The translations under genes and the position numbers were made by a program. Shown here in pieces: positions 7,922 to 15,933 of a stretch of 64,000 nucleotides of DNA. Each line of letters starts with the position of its first letter. Within the stretch, counting starts at the first letter, position 1. This stretch comes from Myxococcales bacterium (GTDB lineage: Bacteria > Myxococcota_A > Polyangia > Polyangiales > JADJMO01). The notes below the pieces were generated by a model. That model was given only the letters and a program-made list of their open reading frames with translations, searched no databases and had not been told where the DNA came from. The DNA is taken from contig JADJMO010000008.1 of assembly GCA_016709545.1 (NCBI GenBank), positions 389,637 through 453,636 of the forward strand, in the 5' to 3' direction.

Positions 7922-9250
7922 CTAGCCCCGAGCTCTTCGACGCGCGAGGAGCTGCAGCCCGAGCAAGAGCGCGGCGATCCCGCCTGCTCCGCCCGTAGTG
8001 GAGCCCGAGGTGGTGCAGCCGCCGGCCGAGGCCGTCGACACCGAGAGCTCACCCGCGTCCGTGGTGGGGCCGGCGTCGCCGTTCGGATTCGGCGGGGTCC
8101 CGCCGTCGGTGGCCCCAGCATCCGTGGGCCCCGCGTCGCCGTCGGCGGTGACCTCGATGGTCCAGGCAACGGCGTCGTCCTTGGGCCCGCCCTGGTCGCC
8201 GAACCACGCGGTGCCCTCCTGCACGAGCCCGAAGTGCTCGACGTAGGTGCCGGGCTTGGCCGGCGCGTGGAGGGTGAACGAGATCTTCTCGAGCCCGCCT
8301 GGCGCCACCGTGCCGGTGACCGCGCCGGGGCGATCCGGCTTGGCCCAGCTCGCGTCGGCGAACGCGCTCACGCGATCGCGCGCGACCGTGGTGCCGAGGT
8401 GCGTGGACGCGTTCCAGGTGGCGGTGCCGACGTTCTGCACCTCGAGCCACGCGGTGGCCGTCGAGCCCGCCTTCATCGTGGCCGGGTGCGCCTTTCCGGT
8501 GACCTTCGCGCCGTAGGCCGCGGTGCTGCGGGTGAGCGCCTGCAGATCGGCGAGCGTGCCGTTGAACACGTCGAGGTCGACGTTGCCGCTGATGCCCGAG
8601 ACCGCGCCGGTGCTGCTGTACTGGAAGAAGCGCCAGTCGGACCAGCCGTTCGGCAGATCGGGGCACTTGGGCCCGTACGCCGCGATCCACAGCCAGCTCT
8701 TGCCCCACGCCGTGGAGCCGACGTTGTCGTTCCAGAAGTACTTGCCCGTGTAGATGATCGGCTTCTTGCCGGTGCCGGCCTCGACCACGGCCATCCAGGT
8801 GGTGAGCTTCTTCAGGATCGTGGCGGCGGTCTGGCTGTCGGTCGCCTCGACGTCGCACGTGACCGGCAGATCGTTGTCCCCGAGCTTGCCCACCTTGGAG
8901 ACGACGATGTTCGCGAGCGCCGTCGGGTCTTCGCCCGGGCGGAAGAACTGGTAGGCGCCGCGCACGAGCCCCACCTTCTTGATGCCGGCCCAGTTCGCCT
9001 CGAACTGCTTGTCGAGATACGTGCCGTCGCTGATGCGCGCGATGGCGAAGGTCTTGCCGCTGGCCTTCACCTTGGTCCAGTCGATCGTGCCCTGCCAGGA
9101 CGAGACGTCGATGCCCTCGACGGTCGAGCCCTTCGCGCAGACGACCACCTCTTCTTCGGCGGTGCGCAGATCCTCGGGGCTGCCGCTGCAGGCCGCGACG
9201 AGGGCGACCGAGGAGACGAGGAGCGCACGCAGGAAGCGACGGGAGGCCAT
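7922..9250 (-). CDS. GH25 lysozyme-like lipoprotein with a C-terminal sorting-like tail
   Basis: A 442-residue exported muramidase candidate. The N-terminus is a lipoprotein signal peptide ending VAACSGS. The GH25 domain starts at VEGIDVSSWQGTIDW (catalytic-site Asp) and includes DLPVTCDVEATDS (acidic pair), IIYTGKYFW and WFFQYSS-like strands. An Ig-like domain (about 275-370) resembles next-to-BRCA1-type domains (WLEVQNVGTATWN). After an Asp/Ala/Gly/Thr linker it ends in GGCTTSG, a hydrophobic helix and LARRRARG, a MYXO-CTERM-like tail. A lipid anchor plus a sorting tail in one protein is unusual. Likely role: peptidoglycan cleavage in predation or wall remodelling. Confidence 0.85.
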   Translation of the reverse strand: MASRRFLRALLVSSVALVAACSGSPEDLRTAEEEVVVCAKGSTVEGIDVSSWQGTIDWTKVKASGKTFAIARISDGTYLDKQFEANWAGIKKVGLVRGAYQFFRPGEDPTALANIVVSKVGKLGDNDLPVTCDVEATDSQTAATILKKLTTWMAVVEAGTGKKPIIYTGKYFWNDNVGSTAWGKSWLWIAAYGPKCPDLPNGWSDWRFFQYSSTGAVSGISGNVDLDVFNGTLADLQALTRSTAAYGAKVTGKAHPATMKAGSTATAWLEVQNVGTATWNASTHLGTTVARDRVSAFADASWAKPDRPGAVTGTVAPGGLEKISFTLHAPAKPGTYVEHFGLVQEGTAWFGDQGGPKDDAVAWTIEVTADGDAGPTDAGATDGGTPPNPNGDAGPTTDAGELSVSTASAGGCTTSGSTTGGAGGIAALLLGLQLLARRRARG

Positions 9251-9390
9251 GGAGCGCGGAGTGTAGGACGGTTGCGCACCGGCGCCCGCGCGCGTGGGCG
9301 CCGTGCGTCGACAGTGGACGAGTGCCTCTCGGTTGCGTGGATTCGTCACCTGCACGAGACGTCATCTCGGCGTGACGCCCACGATGGTGA

Positions 9391-10293
9391 CTACAGGTGC
9401 AGCGCCTCGCGGAGCAGCTGCATCGCGTGCGAGCGATGGCTCGTGTCGTCGCCGACGATGCGACGCGCGAGCGCGAGCGCGGCCCTCCGATCGCCGACCG
9501 GAGAGTCGGCCCATCGCGTCCCCACGTAGCGCGCGGCCTTGTGCGTGCCGAGCAGCGTGACGCGCGCGAACGCCGCCGCCCCCGCCTCGCGCAGGGTGGC
9601 CATGTCGACGCCGGCGAAGCGTTGCTGCAGGTCGAGCTGGATGGCGTGGACGATCGCGCGGTCGTCCTCGCCGAGGCACGAGATCGGGTCGCAGGGCAGG
9701 CCGTCGGCGAGGGCCACGACCGTGGCCGCGTGCACCGCGACGTCGGCGCCGTCCGGGAGATCGTCGACCGCGTCGGGCTCGCCCGGGCGCAGGTCGAGGA
9801 TGGCGATGCGGAAACGGATGGCGCGGGCGCGCGCGAGCAACACGCGCAGATCGGCGCTGCGCTCGGTGTCGATGTCGGGCCCGTTGTCGAACGGTCCGAG
9901 CATCGGCAGGCTGCGCACGAGGCCGTCGCGCACGCTCTCGGTGAGCGTGACCTCACCGCTCTTGTAGTAGTCGCCCTCGAGCGTGGTCTCCTCGATGCGG
10001 GGCAGATCGACGAGGGTGGACTCGCCCTCGAACCCATGATCGGCGTGGCCGTACCCATACGGCGTGGTGTGCTCGGAGACGACGAGGGGAGGGGGAGGCG
10101 GCGCGAGCGTTCGCGGTGCCTCGACGATCGGGAACGCGAGGGTGAAGGCCACCGCGCGGTCCACCTCTTCTCCCGCCTGATCGAGGGCCTCCACCGCAGC
10201 GCGCAGGTCGAGCGGAGGCGCGACGAACGCGGGAGCATCGTCCGCACGGGGGAACCCGCTCGGGTGGATGGGGTGCCTCACGCTGGCCAGCAT
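9391..10293 (-). CDS. Hypothetical protein
   Basis: A 300-residue protein of unrecognised family. It has no signal peptide or membrane helix. The N-terminal third has a Pro-rich stretch (TLAPPPPPLVV, about residues 60-70). The middle has regular alternating strands and helices (VRDGLVRSLPMLGPFD, FRIAILDLRPGEPD), and the C-terminus is helical (AALALARRIVGDD). Gly-Tyr-His-rich YGYGHADHGFEG is notable. It is divergently placed from the subtilase gene. A perfect inverted repeat lies just upstream of its ATG and overlaps the likely ribosome-binding site. Coding bias matches its neighbours. Confidence 0.6.
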   Translation of the reverse strand: MLASVRHPIHPSGFPRADDAPAFVAPPLDLRAAVEALDQAGEEVDRAVAFTLAFPIVEAPRTLAPPPPPLVVSEHTTPYGYGHADHGFEGESTLVDLPRIEETTLEGDYYKSGEVTLTESVRDGLVRSLPMLGPFDNGPDIDTERSADLRVLLARARAIRFRIAILDLRPGEPDAVDDLPDGADVAVHAATVVALADGLPCDPISCLGEDDRAIVHAIQLDLQQRFAGVDMATLREAGAAAFARVTLLGTHKAARYVGTRWADSPVGDRRAALALARRIVGDDTSHRSHAMQLLREALHL

Positions 10294-10296
10294 ACA

Positions 10297-10312
10297 CGTC
10301 ACTTCCGTGACG
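10297..10312. promoter_or_regulatory. Perfect inverted repeat over a start region
   Basis: CGTCAC-N4-GTGACG ends 4 bases upstream of the minus-strand ATG at 10293. On that strand the likely ribosome-binding GGAAG sits across the loop and stem. It could be an operator (the TGACG half-site is common) or an RNA hairpin limiting translation of the gene at 9391-10293. Confidence 0.4.
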
Positions 10313-10360
10313 GGTCGGTTCTGAAGCGCCCGTGCGCGGACGCACGCCGACCTGATTTTT
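10313..10360 (+). terminator. Nested hairpin with T-run in a leader region
   Basis: An outer stem GGTCGG/CCGACC (10313-10318 with 10347-10352) encloses a perfect inner hairpin CGTGCG-CGGA-CGCACG (10331-10346). TGATTTTT follows at 10353-10360. This looks like an intrinsic terminator on the plus strand, but no plus-strand gene lies directly upstream. It sits about 70 bases before the subtilase ATG, so it may be a leader attenuator or a block to read-through. Confidence 0.4.
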
Positions 10361-10426
10361 CCTGCTCTCGCGCAGAGTCTGGGCGGGAGGAGCAGGGAAC
10401 GTGGTTTGCTAGTGCACCGCCGCCCG

Positions 10427-13051
10427 ATGTCCCTTCGCCCCTCTGCCCTCGCCCTCGTCGTCGCCACCTCCGCCCTCGCCGTGCTGGCCGGCCCCACGGT
10501 CACGGCTGCGCCGGTGGACCCGCTCGGGGGCTCCACCCCGCCTGCGAGCACGACCCCGACCGGGGGTTCCGCCAAGCCCATCGCCCCGCCGCCGACCCGC
10601 GCGAAGATCGACCCGAACCTGCAGGCCGTACTCGCGTTCCGCGCCCGCTTCGGCAAGACGGCGCCCGGCTATCGACCGAGCGAGCGGCTCGAGCGCGACG
10701 GGGTGTTGCCCGTCACCATCCGCTTCACCACGCCGCCCGACGACGCGCGGGTCGCCGCGCTCACGACCCGCGGGGTCGAGTGGGAGCGGGGGGCCGTGCC
10801 CTACGCGAGCGGCGTGGTCGGCGCCAAGGTCTCCGCCGTCGGGGTCGCCGCGCTCTCGGCCGATCCGACCGTGGTCCGCGTCGAGATCGATCTCCCGCGC
10901 GAGGTGCCCCGCCCGCTCGACGGCTCGGCCACCGAGACCGGGGTGGACGCGGTGCGGCGCTCGTTCCGCGCGAAGGACGGCACGCTGCTCGACGGCAAGG
11001 GCGTGCGCATCGTCGACATCGACAGCGGGTGCTTCGTCTTCCACCCCGCGTTCTTCAAGCCCGACGCGGGTCGCCTGCCGTGGGTGGACGTGAACGGCGA
11101 CGGCGCGTTCACGCCGGACGTGGACGGGGTCGATCTCGACGCCTCGGGGACCATCGAGGCCGCCGAGGTCCTGCACGTGCTCACCGCGACCGGCATCGCC
11201 CACGCGGGGTTCGTGCCCGCGCTCGACTACCTCTACCTGGACACGAACGGCAACGGGAAGCGCGACTTCGGCGCCGGGTTCGACGAGACCACGCCGGCCT
11301 ACGGCGAGCCCGTGTTCGTCGCCGACGACGTGGACGCCGACGCGGTGGTCGCCCCCACCGAGAAGCTCCTCCGCCTCGGCACGAGTAAGATCGCGATGGC
11401 GCGCGGCAGCCGCAACTACACGCGCGGCGCGGCGCCCTACGGCATCCTCGACTACGGCAAGGCGGTCACCAAGACCGACGCGACCATCGCCGACAGCGGG
11501 CACGGCACCGGCGTCGCCGGCATCCTCGTCGGCGGGGTCCCCGATCGCTCGCGGCTCCTCGGCCTCGCGCCGGGCGCGGATCTGCTCACCGTCGGTTACA
11601 GCGGTCGCGACCCGACGGGCACGCTCGGCTCGGTGCAGTGGGCGATCGACCAGAAGGCCGACATCATCCTCACCGAATACGCGCCGTACACGGGCTACCC
11701 GCTCGACGGCTCGAGCGAGGAGGAGCAGCTCCTCGACGCCGCCGTCGACAAGGGCATCGCGGTGGTGGACCCGGCCGGCAACCTGTCGACCGGCTTCAAG
11801 CACCGCACGGTGAGCCTGCCGATCGGCAAGACCGACCTCGCCCTGCGCACCGACACGTATTTCCGCGGCAGCCCGTACATCGCGCTGACCGTGCTGCACC
11901 GGGGCGCGGCCAAGCTCACGGGTAAGCTGCTCTTGCCGGGGGGAGCGAGCCTCGACATCCCGACCGACTCGACCGGCGACTTCACGCCCGTCGGCGACGA
12001 TCGCTATCTCAACGTGGTACGCGAGACGAGTCCAAGGGGCACCCATCAGATCCACCTGCAGCTCTATCGCTACACCGACACGGGCACGCTGCCGCTGCCG
12101 TCGGGCGACTGGACGCTCTCGCTCGAGTCCGACACGGCCACCGAGATCGACGCCTACGCCGGGGACGCCTACAACTCGTGGGCTTACGGTTTCGTGTTCG
12201 ACAAGAACACGCCGAACCGCACGATCTGCCACCCGGCCACCAACGACAAGGGCCTCACCGTGGCGGCCTACGTGCTGCACGGCGAGAAGGAGTACCAGCC
12301 CTTCGGCAAGCAGGGCGAGCTCGCGGGCTACTCGTCGCTCGGACCGCGCCTCGACGGCGTCGCGGGGATCGATCTCGCCGCGCCGGACAACCCCTTCTCC
12401 ACGGCGGCGCCGGGCAAGCTGACCCAGCTCTTCGACGTCCTCTACGATCCGTTCGGCGGGACCTCGGGCGCGGGGCCCCACGTGGTCGCCGCGCTCGCGC
12501 TGATCAAGCAGGTGCACCCCGAGCTGTCGGGCGCCGCGCTGCAGGCCGCGCTGCTCGACCACACGCGCAAGGACGCCTTCGTCACCGACGACGCCAACAA
12601 GTGGGGCAAGGGCAAGCTCGATCTCGCCGCCGCCCTCGGCGTCCCGCGCAAGGTAGGCAGCCCCCCGACCGTGAAGCTGACCGCTTCGGAGAAGCCGCAG
12701 GTGGGCCGGCCGATCACGCTCACCGCGCAGATCGACGACGACGCACCGGGCTCGAAGGTGCGGTGGGATCTGGACGACGACGGCAAGGTCGACACCGAGT
12801 GGTCCACGACGACGACCCAGCAGCTCAGCGTCGACGCCGAGTCGAAGCGCGTGGTGCGCGTCGAGGTGCTCGACGCCGACGGCTACCTGCGCGGCGCGAG
12901 CATGGCCCTCGTCGTCGGGCCGTACGTGGCGGATCCGGTGGCCCCAGCCGAGACGAGCGGATGCGGTTGTCGCACGACCCCCCGCGCGCCGTCGGCGTGG
13001 CCCTGGGCGCTGCTCGCCCTCGGTCTGCTGGCGCGCGCCCGCAAGCGGTGA
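10427..13051 (+). CDS. Subtilisin-like (S8) protease with MYXO-CTERM tail
   Basis: An 874-residue secreted serine protease. A Sec signal (LRPSALALVVATSALAVLAG) and a Pro-rich propeptide precede the S8 domain: Asp in VRIVDIDSGC (about residue 197), His in DSGHGTGVAGILVG (about 360) and Ser in GGTSGAGPHVVAA (about 680). The long spacing between His and Ser indicates an inserted beta domain. A PKD-like region with KVRWDLDDDGKVDTEW follows, and the end has ETSGCGCRTTPR, a hydrophobic helix and RARKR, a MYXO-CTERM tail for surface display. ATG at 10427 is chosen because the signal peptide starts there; the frame also opens 21 bases upstream. Likely a degradative or predatory enzyme. Confidence 0.9.
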   Translation: MSLRPSALALVVATSALAVLAGPTVTAAPVDPLGGSTPPASTTPTGGSAKPIAPPPTRAKIDPNLQAVLAFRARFGKTAPGYRPSERLERDGVLPVTIRFTTPPDDARVAALTTRGVEWERGAVPYASGVVGAKVSAVGVAALSADPTVVRVEIDLPREVPRPLDGSATETGVDAVRRSFRAKDGTLLDGKGVRIVDIDSGCFVFHPAFFKPDAGRLPWVDVNGDGAFTPDVDGVDLDASGTIEAAEVLHVLTATGIAHAGFVPALDYLYLDTNGNGKRDFGAGFDETTPAYGEPVFVADDVDADAVVAPTEKLLRLGTSKIAMARGSRNYTRGAAPYGILDYGKAVTKTDATIADSGHGTGVAGILVGGVPDRSRLLGLAPGADLLTVGYSGRDPTGTLGSVQWAIDQKADIILTEYAPYTGYPLDGSSEEEQLLDAAVDKGIAVVDPAGNLSTGFKHRTVSLPIGKTDLALRTDTYFRGSPYIALTVLHRGAAKLTGKLLLPGGASLDIPTDSTGDFTPVGDDRYLNVVRETSPRGTHQIHLQLYRYTDTGTLPLPSGDWTLSLESDTATEIDAYAGDAYNSWAYGFVFDKNTPNRTICHPATNDKGLTVAAYVLHGEKEYQPFGKQGELAGYSSLGPRLDGVAGIDLAAPDNPFSTAAPGKLTQLFDVLYDPFGGTSGAGPHVVAALALIKQVHPELSGAALQAALLDHTRKDAFVTDDANKWGKGKLDLAAALGVPRKVGSPPTVKLTASEKPQVGRPITLTAQIDDDAPGSKVRWDLDDDGKVDTEWSTTTTQQLSVDAESKRVVRVEVLDADGYLRGASMALVVGPYVADPVAPAETSGCGCRTTPRAPSAWPWALLALGLLARARKR

Positions 13052-13056
13052 CGCGA

Positions 13057-13111
13057 CGCCCCTGTGTCTCTTCGTCTCCCCTCGAGCTGGGCACGGACGG
13101 GCACAGGGGCG
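13057..13111 (+). terminator. Candidate long-loop terminator after the subtilase
   Basis: A perfect 10-bp stem CGCCCCTGTG/CACAGGGGCG (13057-13066 with 13102-13111) with a 35-base loop starts just after the subtilase stop codon. There is no T-run, as is common in very GC-rich genomes. Confidence 0.4.
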
Positions 13112-13193
13112 AGCCGCCACCCGAGAATCGAGCCGAAGCGAGGGCTGATCGAGGCCCTGTCCGGTGGCGTAGTGGTTGCAGCCAGCGCGCGGC

Positions 13194-14270
13194 ATGCGTC
13201 CTCGCGCCTTCCGCCTGCTCGTTCCCTGCCTCGCCCTCTGTCTCGTGTTCGGCGTGCCCGTCGGGTGTGGCGGATCGGTCGACGCTGCGGCGCCCGACGC
13301 GGGTCCCTCGCCCACGACGACCACGACACCGACCACGACACCGACCACGACGCCGACCACGACACCGACCGGTACGCTGGGGACCGGCCTGCCCCCGCGT
13401 CCCGCGACCGATGTGCCTGGCAGCACCGCGTCGTTCGCCGCCGACCGCGTCTTCCTCGGCACGACCGACCGCGCGGGAAAGGTCTCTGGGGGAGCCTGGG
13501 GCTCGTTCGGCTTCGACCTCGATGGTCGCGCGACGAGCGCAGAGGACAGCAAGTACAACACCAACGTCTGCCTTCGCGTCGCCGGTTCGGGGCCGCGGGC
13601 CGTGATGGACGGCGAGGCCGGCATCGACAACGGCTTCGGCTCGCAGGTCGTACCATTCTTCAAGTCCCTGAAGGCGGACGTCGAGGACCAAGTCGTGTCC
13701 CAGGTGGCCGCTGGCGAGTGGACCTGGGTGCTCGTGCTCGACGATCTCGGCGGCGATGACGACGCCAAGGTGCCTGGGCACCTCTACCTCGGGCGCAAGC
13801 ACCCTGGCACGCCGAAATTCACCACCGCGGACCGCTGGCCGGTCCGCGCAGAGGTGTCCTTTCCGAACGGCTACACGAGCAAGGGCACCTGGGTGAGCGG
13901 GAGTGCCTCGTTCGTGCTTCCGCTGGTGATGGGGAGCACCCTCGCGCTGCCGCTGGAGGTCGGGCTCGCCAGCTTCGAGTTGGCCTCGGGCAAGGGGACG
14001 ATCGGCGGCGGAGTCCGGCGGGACGAGCTCATCGCCGCATTCACCCCGAGCTTCGAACGCACCGGCGTCTGTCGCGGCACCGTGGCCTACGATCAGGTCA
14101 TGATGGTCCTCACCCAGTCCATGGATCTGGTCTCGGGCGCACCATCGTTGCAGGATCCCACGAAGACCTGCGATACGCTTTCCGTCGGCCTGGGCTTCCA
14201 CGCCTTGCCGACCGGTGTGCCCGTGCCCGGGGCCGTCGAGCCGGAGTTGCCGCCGAGCGGCTGCCCCTGA
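13194..14270 (+). CDS. Lipoprotein with Thr/Pro repeat linker
   Basis: A 358-residue predicted lipoprotein. The signal (LLVPCLALCLVFGVPVGCGG) ends in a lipobox Cys, followed by an Asp/Ala stretch and a (TPTT)n linker encoded by the 12-bp tandem repeat at 13321-13368. The folded part (about residues 75-340) has conserved-looking Gly-rich strands (GGAWGSFGFDLDGRATSAED), Cys pairs and a C-terminal Cys (PSGCP). No family was recognised. ATG at 13194 starts the signal peptide; an in-frame TTG at 13176 is less likely. It is probably on the periplasmic or outer surface. Confidence 0.7.
   Translation: MRPRAFRLLVPCLALCLVFGVPVGCGGSVDAAAPDAGPSPTTTTTPTTTPTTTPTTTPTGTLGTGLPPRPATDVPGSTASFAADRVFLGTTDRAGKVSGGAWGSFGFDLDGRATSAEDSKYNTNVCLRVAGSGPRAVMDGEAGIDNGFGSQVVPFFKSLKADVEDQVVSQVAAGEWTWVLVLDDLGGDDDAKVPGHLYLGRKHPGTPKFTTADRWPVRAEVSFPNGYTSKGTWVSGSASFVLPLVMGSTLALPLEVGLASFELASGKGTIGGGVRRDELIAAFTPSFERTGVCRGTVAYDQVMMVLTQSMDLVSGAPSLQDPTKTCDTLSVGLGFHALPTGVPVPGAVEPELPPSGCP
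13321..13368 (+). repeat. 12-bp tandem repeat, four copies
   Basis: Four tandem copies of CCACGACACCGA (third copy with one A-to-G change) inside the lipoprotein gene. They encode the Thr/Pro linker. Copy number is likely variable by slippage in multiples of four residues without breaking the frame. Confidence 0.85.
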
Positions 14271-14314
14271 TCGACGGCGCGTACCCAGCGCGGCCGTACT
14301 AGCATCCAAGCGGT

Positions 14315-14908
14315 ATGCGATGGTCCCTGGTGCGCGAGCGGCTCCAGGCCTTCTCCGGGCGTGAAGGCCCGGCGAACGATCCCGTGCCCGAGGGCGAGGC
14401 GCGCGCCGCCGTGGCCCTCATCTTGCGCCCGCGCGACGAGAGCACCGAGATCCTCTTCATCCGCCGCGCCGAGGATCCGCGGGACCCATGGTCCGGGCAC
14501 ATGGCGTTCCCGGGCGGGCGCATGGACCCGGAGGATCGCGACGCGCACGCCACGGCCGTCCGCGAGACCCACGAGGAGATCGGCCTCGCGCTCGACCAGC
14601 ACGCCGTCTCGCTCGGGCCGCTGCCCGATCTGCCGGCGATGGCGCGGGGCAAGCGGGTGGGGCTCACCATCTCGCCGCATGTGTTCCTGCTCGAGCGCGG
14701 CACGCCCGTGCTCGCGCCGAACCACGAGGTCGCCGAGACGATCTGGGCCGACCTCGCGCCGATCGCGGCCGGCGAGGTGCGCACGTCGTTCCCCTACGTG
14801 TACGAGGGCCGCAGCCTCGAGCTCCCCGGTCACAAGCTCGGCGAGCGCGTCGTCTGGGGGCTCACCTACCACATGCTCGAGTCGTTCCTCGGGATCGTCC
14901 GGAAGTGA
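14315..14908 (+). CDS. Nudix hydrolase, CoA pyrophosphatase-like
   Basis: A 197-residue Nudix protein. LFIRRAEDPRDPWSGHMAFPGG matches, over its length, the UPF0035 signature that precedes the Nudix box in NudL-type CoA pyrophosphatases, and the box itself contains AVRETHEEIGL near residue 85. The family cleaves CoA or acyl-CoA to phosphopantetheines and 3',5'-ADP. The stop TGA overlaps the GTG start of the YkgJ-type gene, so the two are translationally coupled. The substrate cannot be fixed from the sequence alone. Confidence 0.85.
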   Translation: MRWSLVRERLQAFSGREGPANDPVPEGEARAAVALILRPRDESTEILFIRRAEDPRDPWSGHMAFPGGRMDPEDRDAHATAVRETHEEIGLALDQHAVSLGPLPDLPAMARGKRVGLTISPHVFLLERGTPVLAPNHEVAETIWADLAPIAAGEVRTSFPYVYEGRSLELPGHKLGERVVWGLTYHMLESFLGIVRK

Positions 14909-15246
14909 CCGGCACCGCGGCGCAGTACGATTGCGTGGCGTGCGGCGCCTGCTGCGTGAACCCCGACGAGAACCGGCAAGAGGGGTACCTCTGGTACCTC
15001 GAGGTGCGCGACACGCCGCTGCTCGAGAAGAAGGATCTGCGCAAGAAGCTCGTCGTGCTCGATCCGGACGGCGTGCCGCACCTGCGGCTCGAGCGCGAGA
15101 CGGGGCGCTGCGTCGCGCTGCGCGGCAAGATCGGCGTGCGCGCCACGTGCTCGATCTACACGCTGCGGCCGAAGGGCTGTCGGCTCCTGATGCCGGGCGA
15201 TCCGCGGTGCCTCCTCGCGCGCAAGGAGCGCGGCGTCGATCCCTAG
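14905..15246 (+). CDS. YkgJ family cysteine-cluster protein
   Basis: A 113-residue protein with an N-terminal YDCVACGACCVNPDEN cluster (CxxCxxCC) and later Cys in TGRCVAL, ATCSIY and KGCRLL, the YkgJ/UPF0153 pattern proposed to bind zinc or an Fe-S cluster. The start is GTG at 14905, overlapping the Nudix stop (GTGA). The 3' end overlaps mobA by four bases tail to tail. Function is unknown for the family. Confidence 0.82.
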   Translation: MTGTAAQYDCVACGACCVNPDENRQEGYLWYLEVRDTPLLEKKDLRKKLVVLDPDGVPHLRLERETGRCVALRGKIGVRATCSIYTLRPKGCRLLMPGDPRCLLARKERGVDP

Positions 15247-15788
15247 CGCGCGCGATCCTCGGGGGTGTCCCAGTCGAGGACGGTGCGCGCATCGGTCGGC
15301 GTGAACACCTCGGCGCCCGCGCGCTCGACCACCGCCGACAGCGCGCGACGGCCCTCGGCGAGGAGCGTCGCCACGACCGGCCGTGTGCGTGGGGCGTGGT
15401 AGCGCGCGAACAGCGGCTCCCAGTGCTCCAAGGTGCGCGCAGCGAGCACCGCCGCCGAAGAGGGCGACGCCACGAGCGCAGCGAGGTCGGCCTCCGCGAC
15501 GAACGGCATGTCGCAGGCGAGCGCGATGGCGTGTCCATCACCCGCCTCCGCGAGCAACGCCGCGAGCCCCCCGAGCGGGCCCACGCCGGTCGGTGTGTCG
15601 ACGAGGCGCGGGAGGTGGGCGTGCGGCGCTCCGTCGCCCACCAGGAAGACCCGGAGGCCGAGCCCCTCGGCGAGCGAGACGGTGCGCTCGAGGATGCTCG
15701 GGCCGCCGGGGGTCGGCAGCGCGCTCTTGTCCACCCCCCCCATGCGGGTGCCCCGTCCGCCCACGAAGAGCCCCAGAATCACGCTCAT
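15243..15788 (-). CDS. mobA: Molybdenum cofactor guanylyltransferase-like protein
   Basis: A 181-residue nucleotidyltransferase. The N-terminus VILGLFVGGRGTRMGGVDKS is the GGxSxRMGxxK signature of MobA/MocA (here GGRGTRMGGVDK). GPLGGLAALL, ACDMPFV and the Pro after the Asp in CDMP also fit. MobA attaches GMP to molybdopterin to form the guanine dinucleotide cofactor; MocA uses CTP. The protein is slightly shorter than E. coli MobA. It stands alone on the minus strand, with no molybdoenzyme or moa genes in the window. Confidence 0.82.
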   Translation of the reverse strand: MSVILGLFVGGRGTRMGGVDKSALPTPGGPSILERTVSLAEGLGLRVFLVGDGAPHAHLPRLVDTPTGVGPLGGLAALLAEAGDGHAIALACDMPFVAEADLAALVASPSSAAVLAARTLEHWEPLFARYHAPRTRPVVATLLAEGRRALSAVVERAGAEVFTPTDARTVLDWDTPEDRAR

Positions 15789-15933
15789 TCCAGCACCTTG
15801 CCCGAGAGGGAACGGGGTCCGCAACCCGAGCGTTGGTGCCCCATCGCCTCCTGGATTCACCTCTTGCCCCGCCGTGGGCGCCGCGGGAGAACCGCCGGCC
15901 GCGGCCCGTCGCCTGCCGCTTCCTTTTATCCCC

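Noticed and set aside
13321..13368. Possible CRISPR or regulatory repeat
   Set aside because: The repeat is 12 bp without spacers and lies in frame inside a lipoprotein gene as a Thr/Pro linker.
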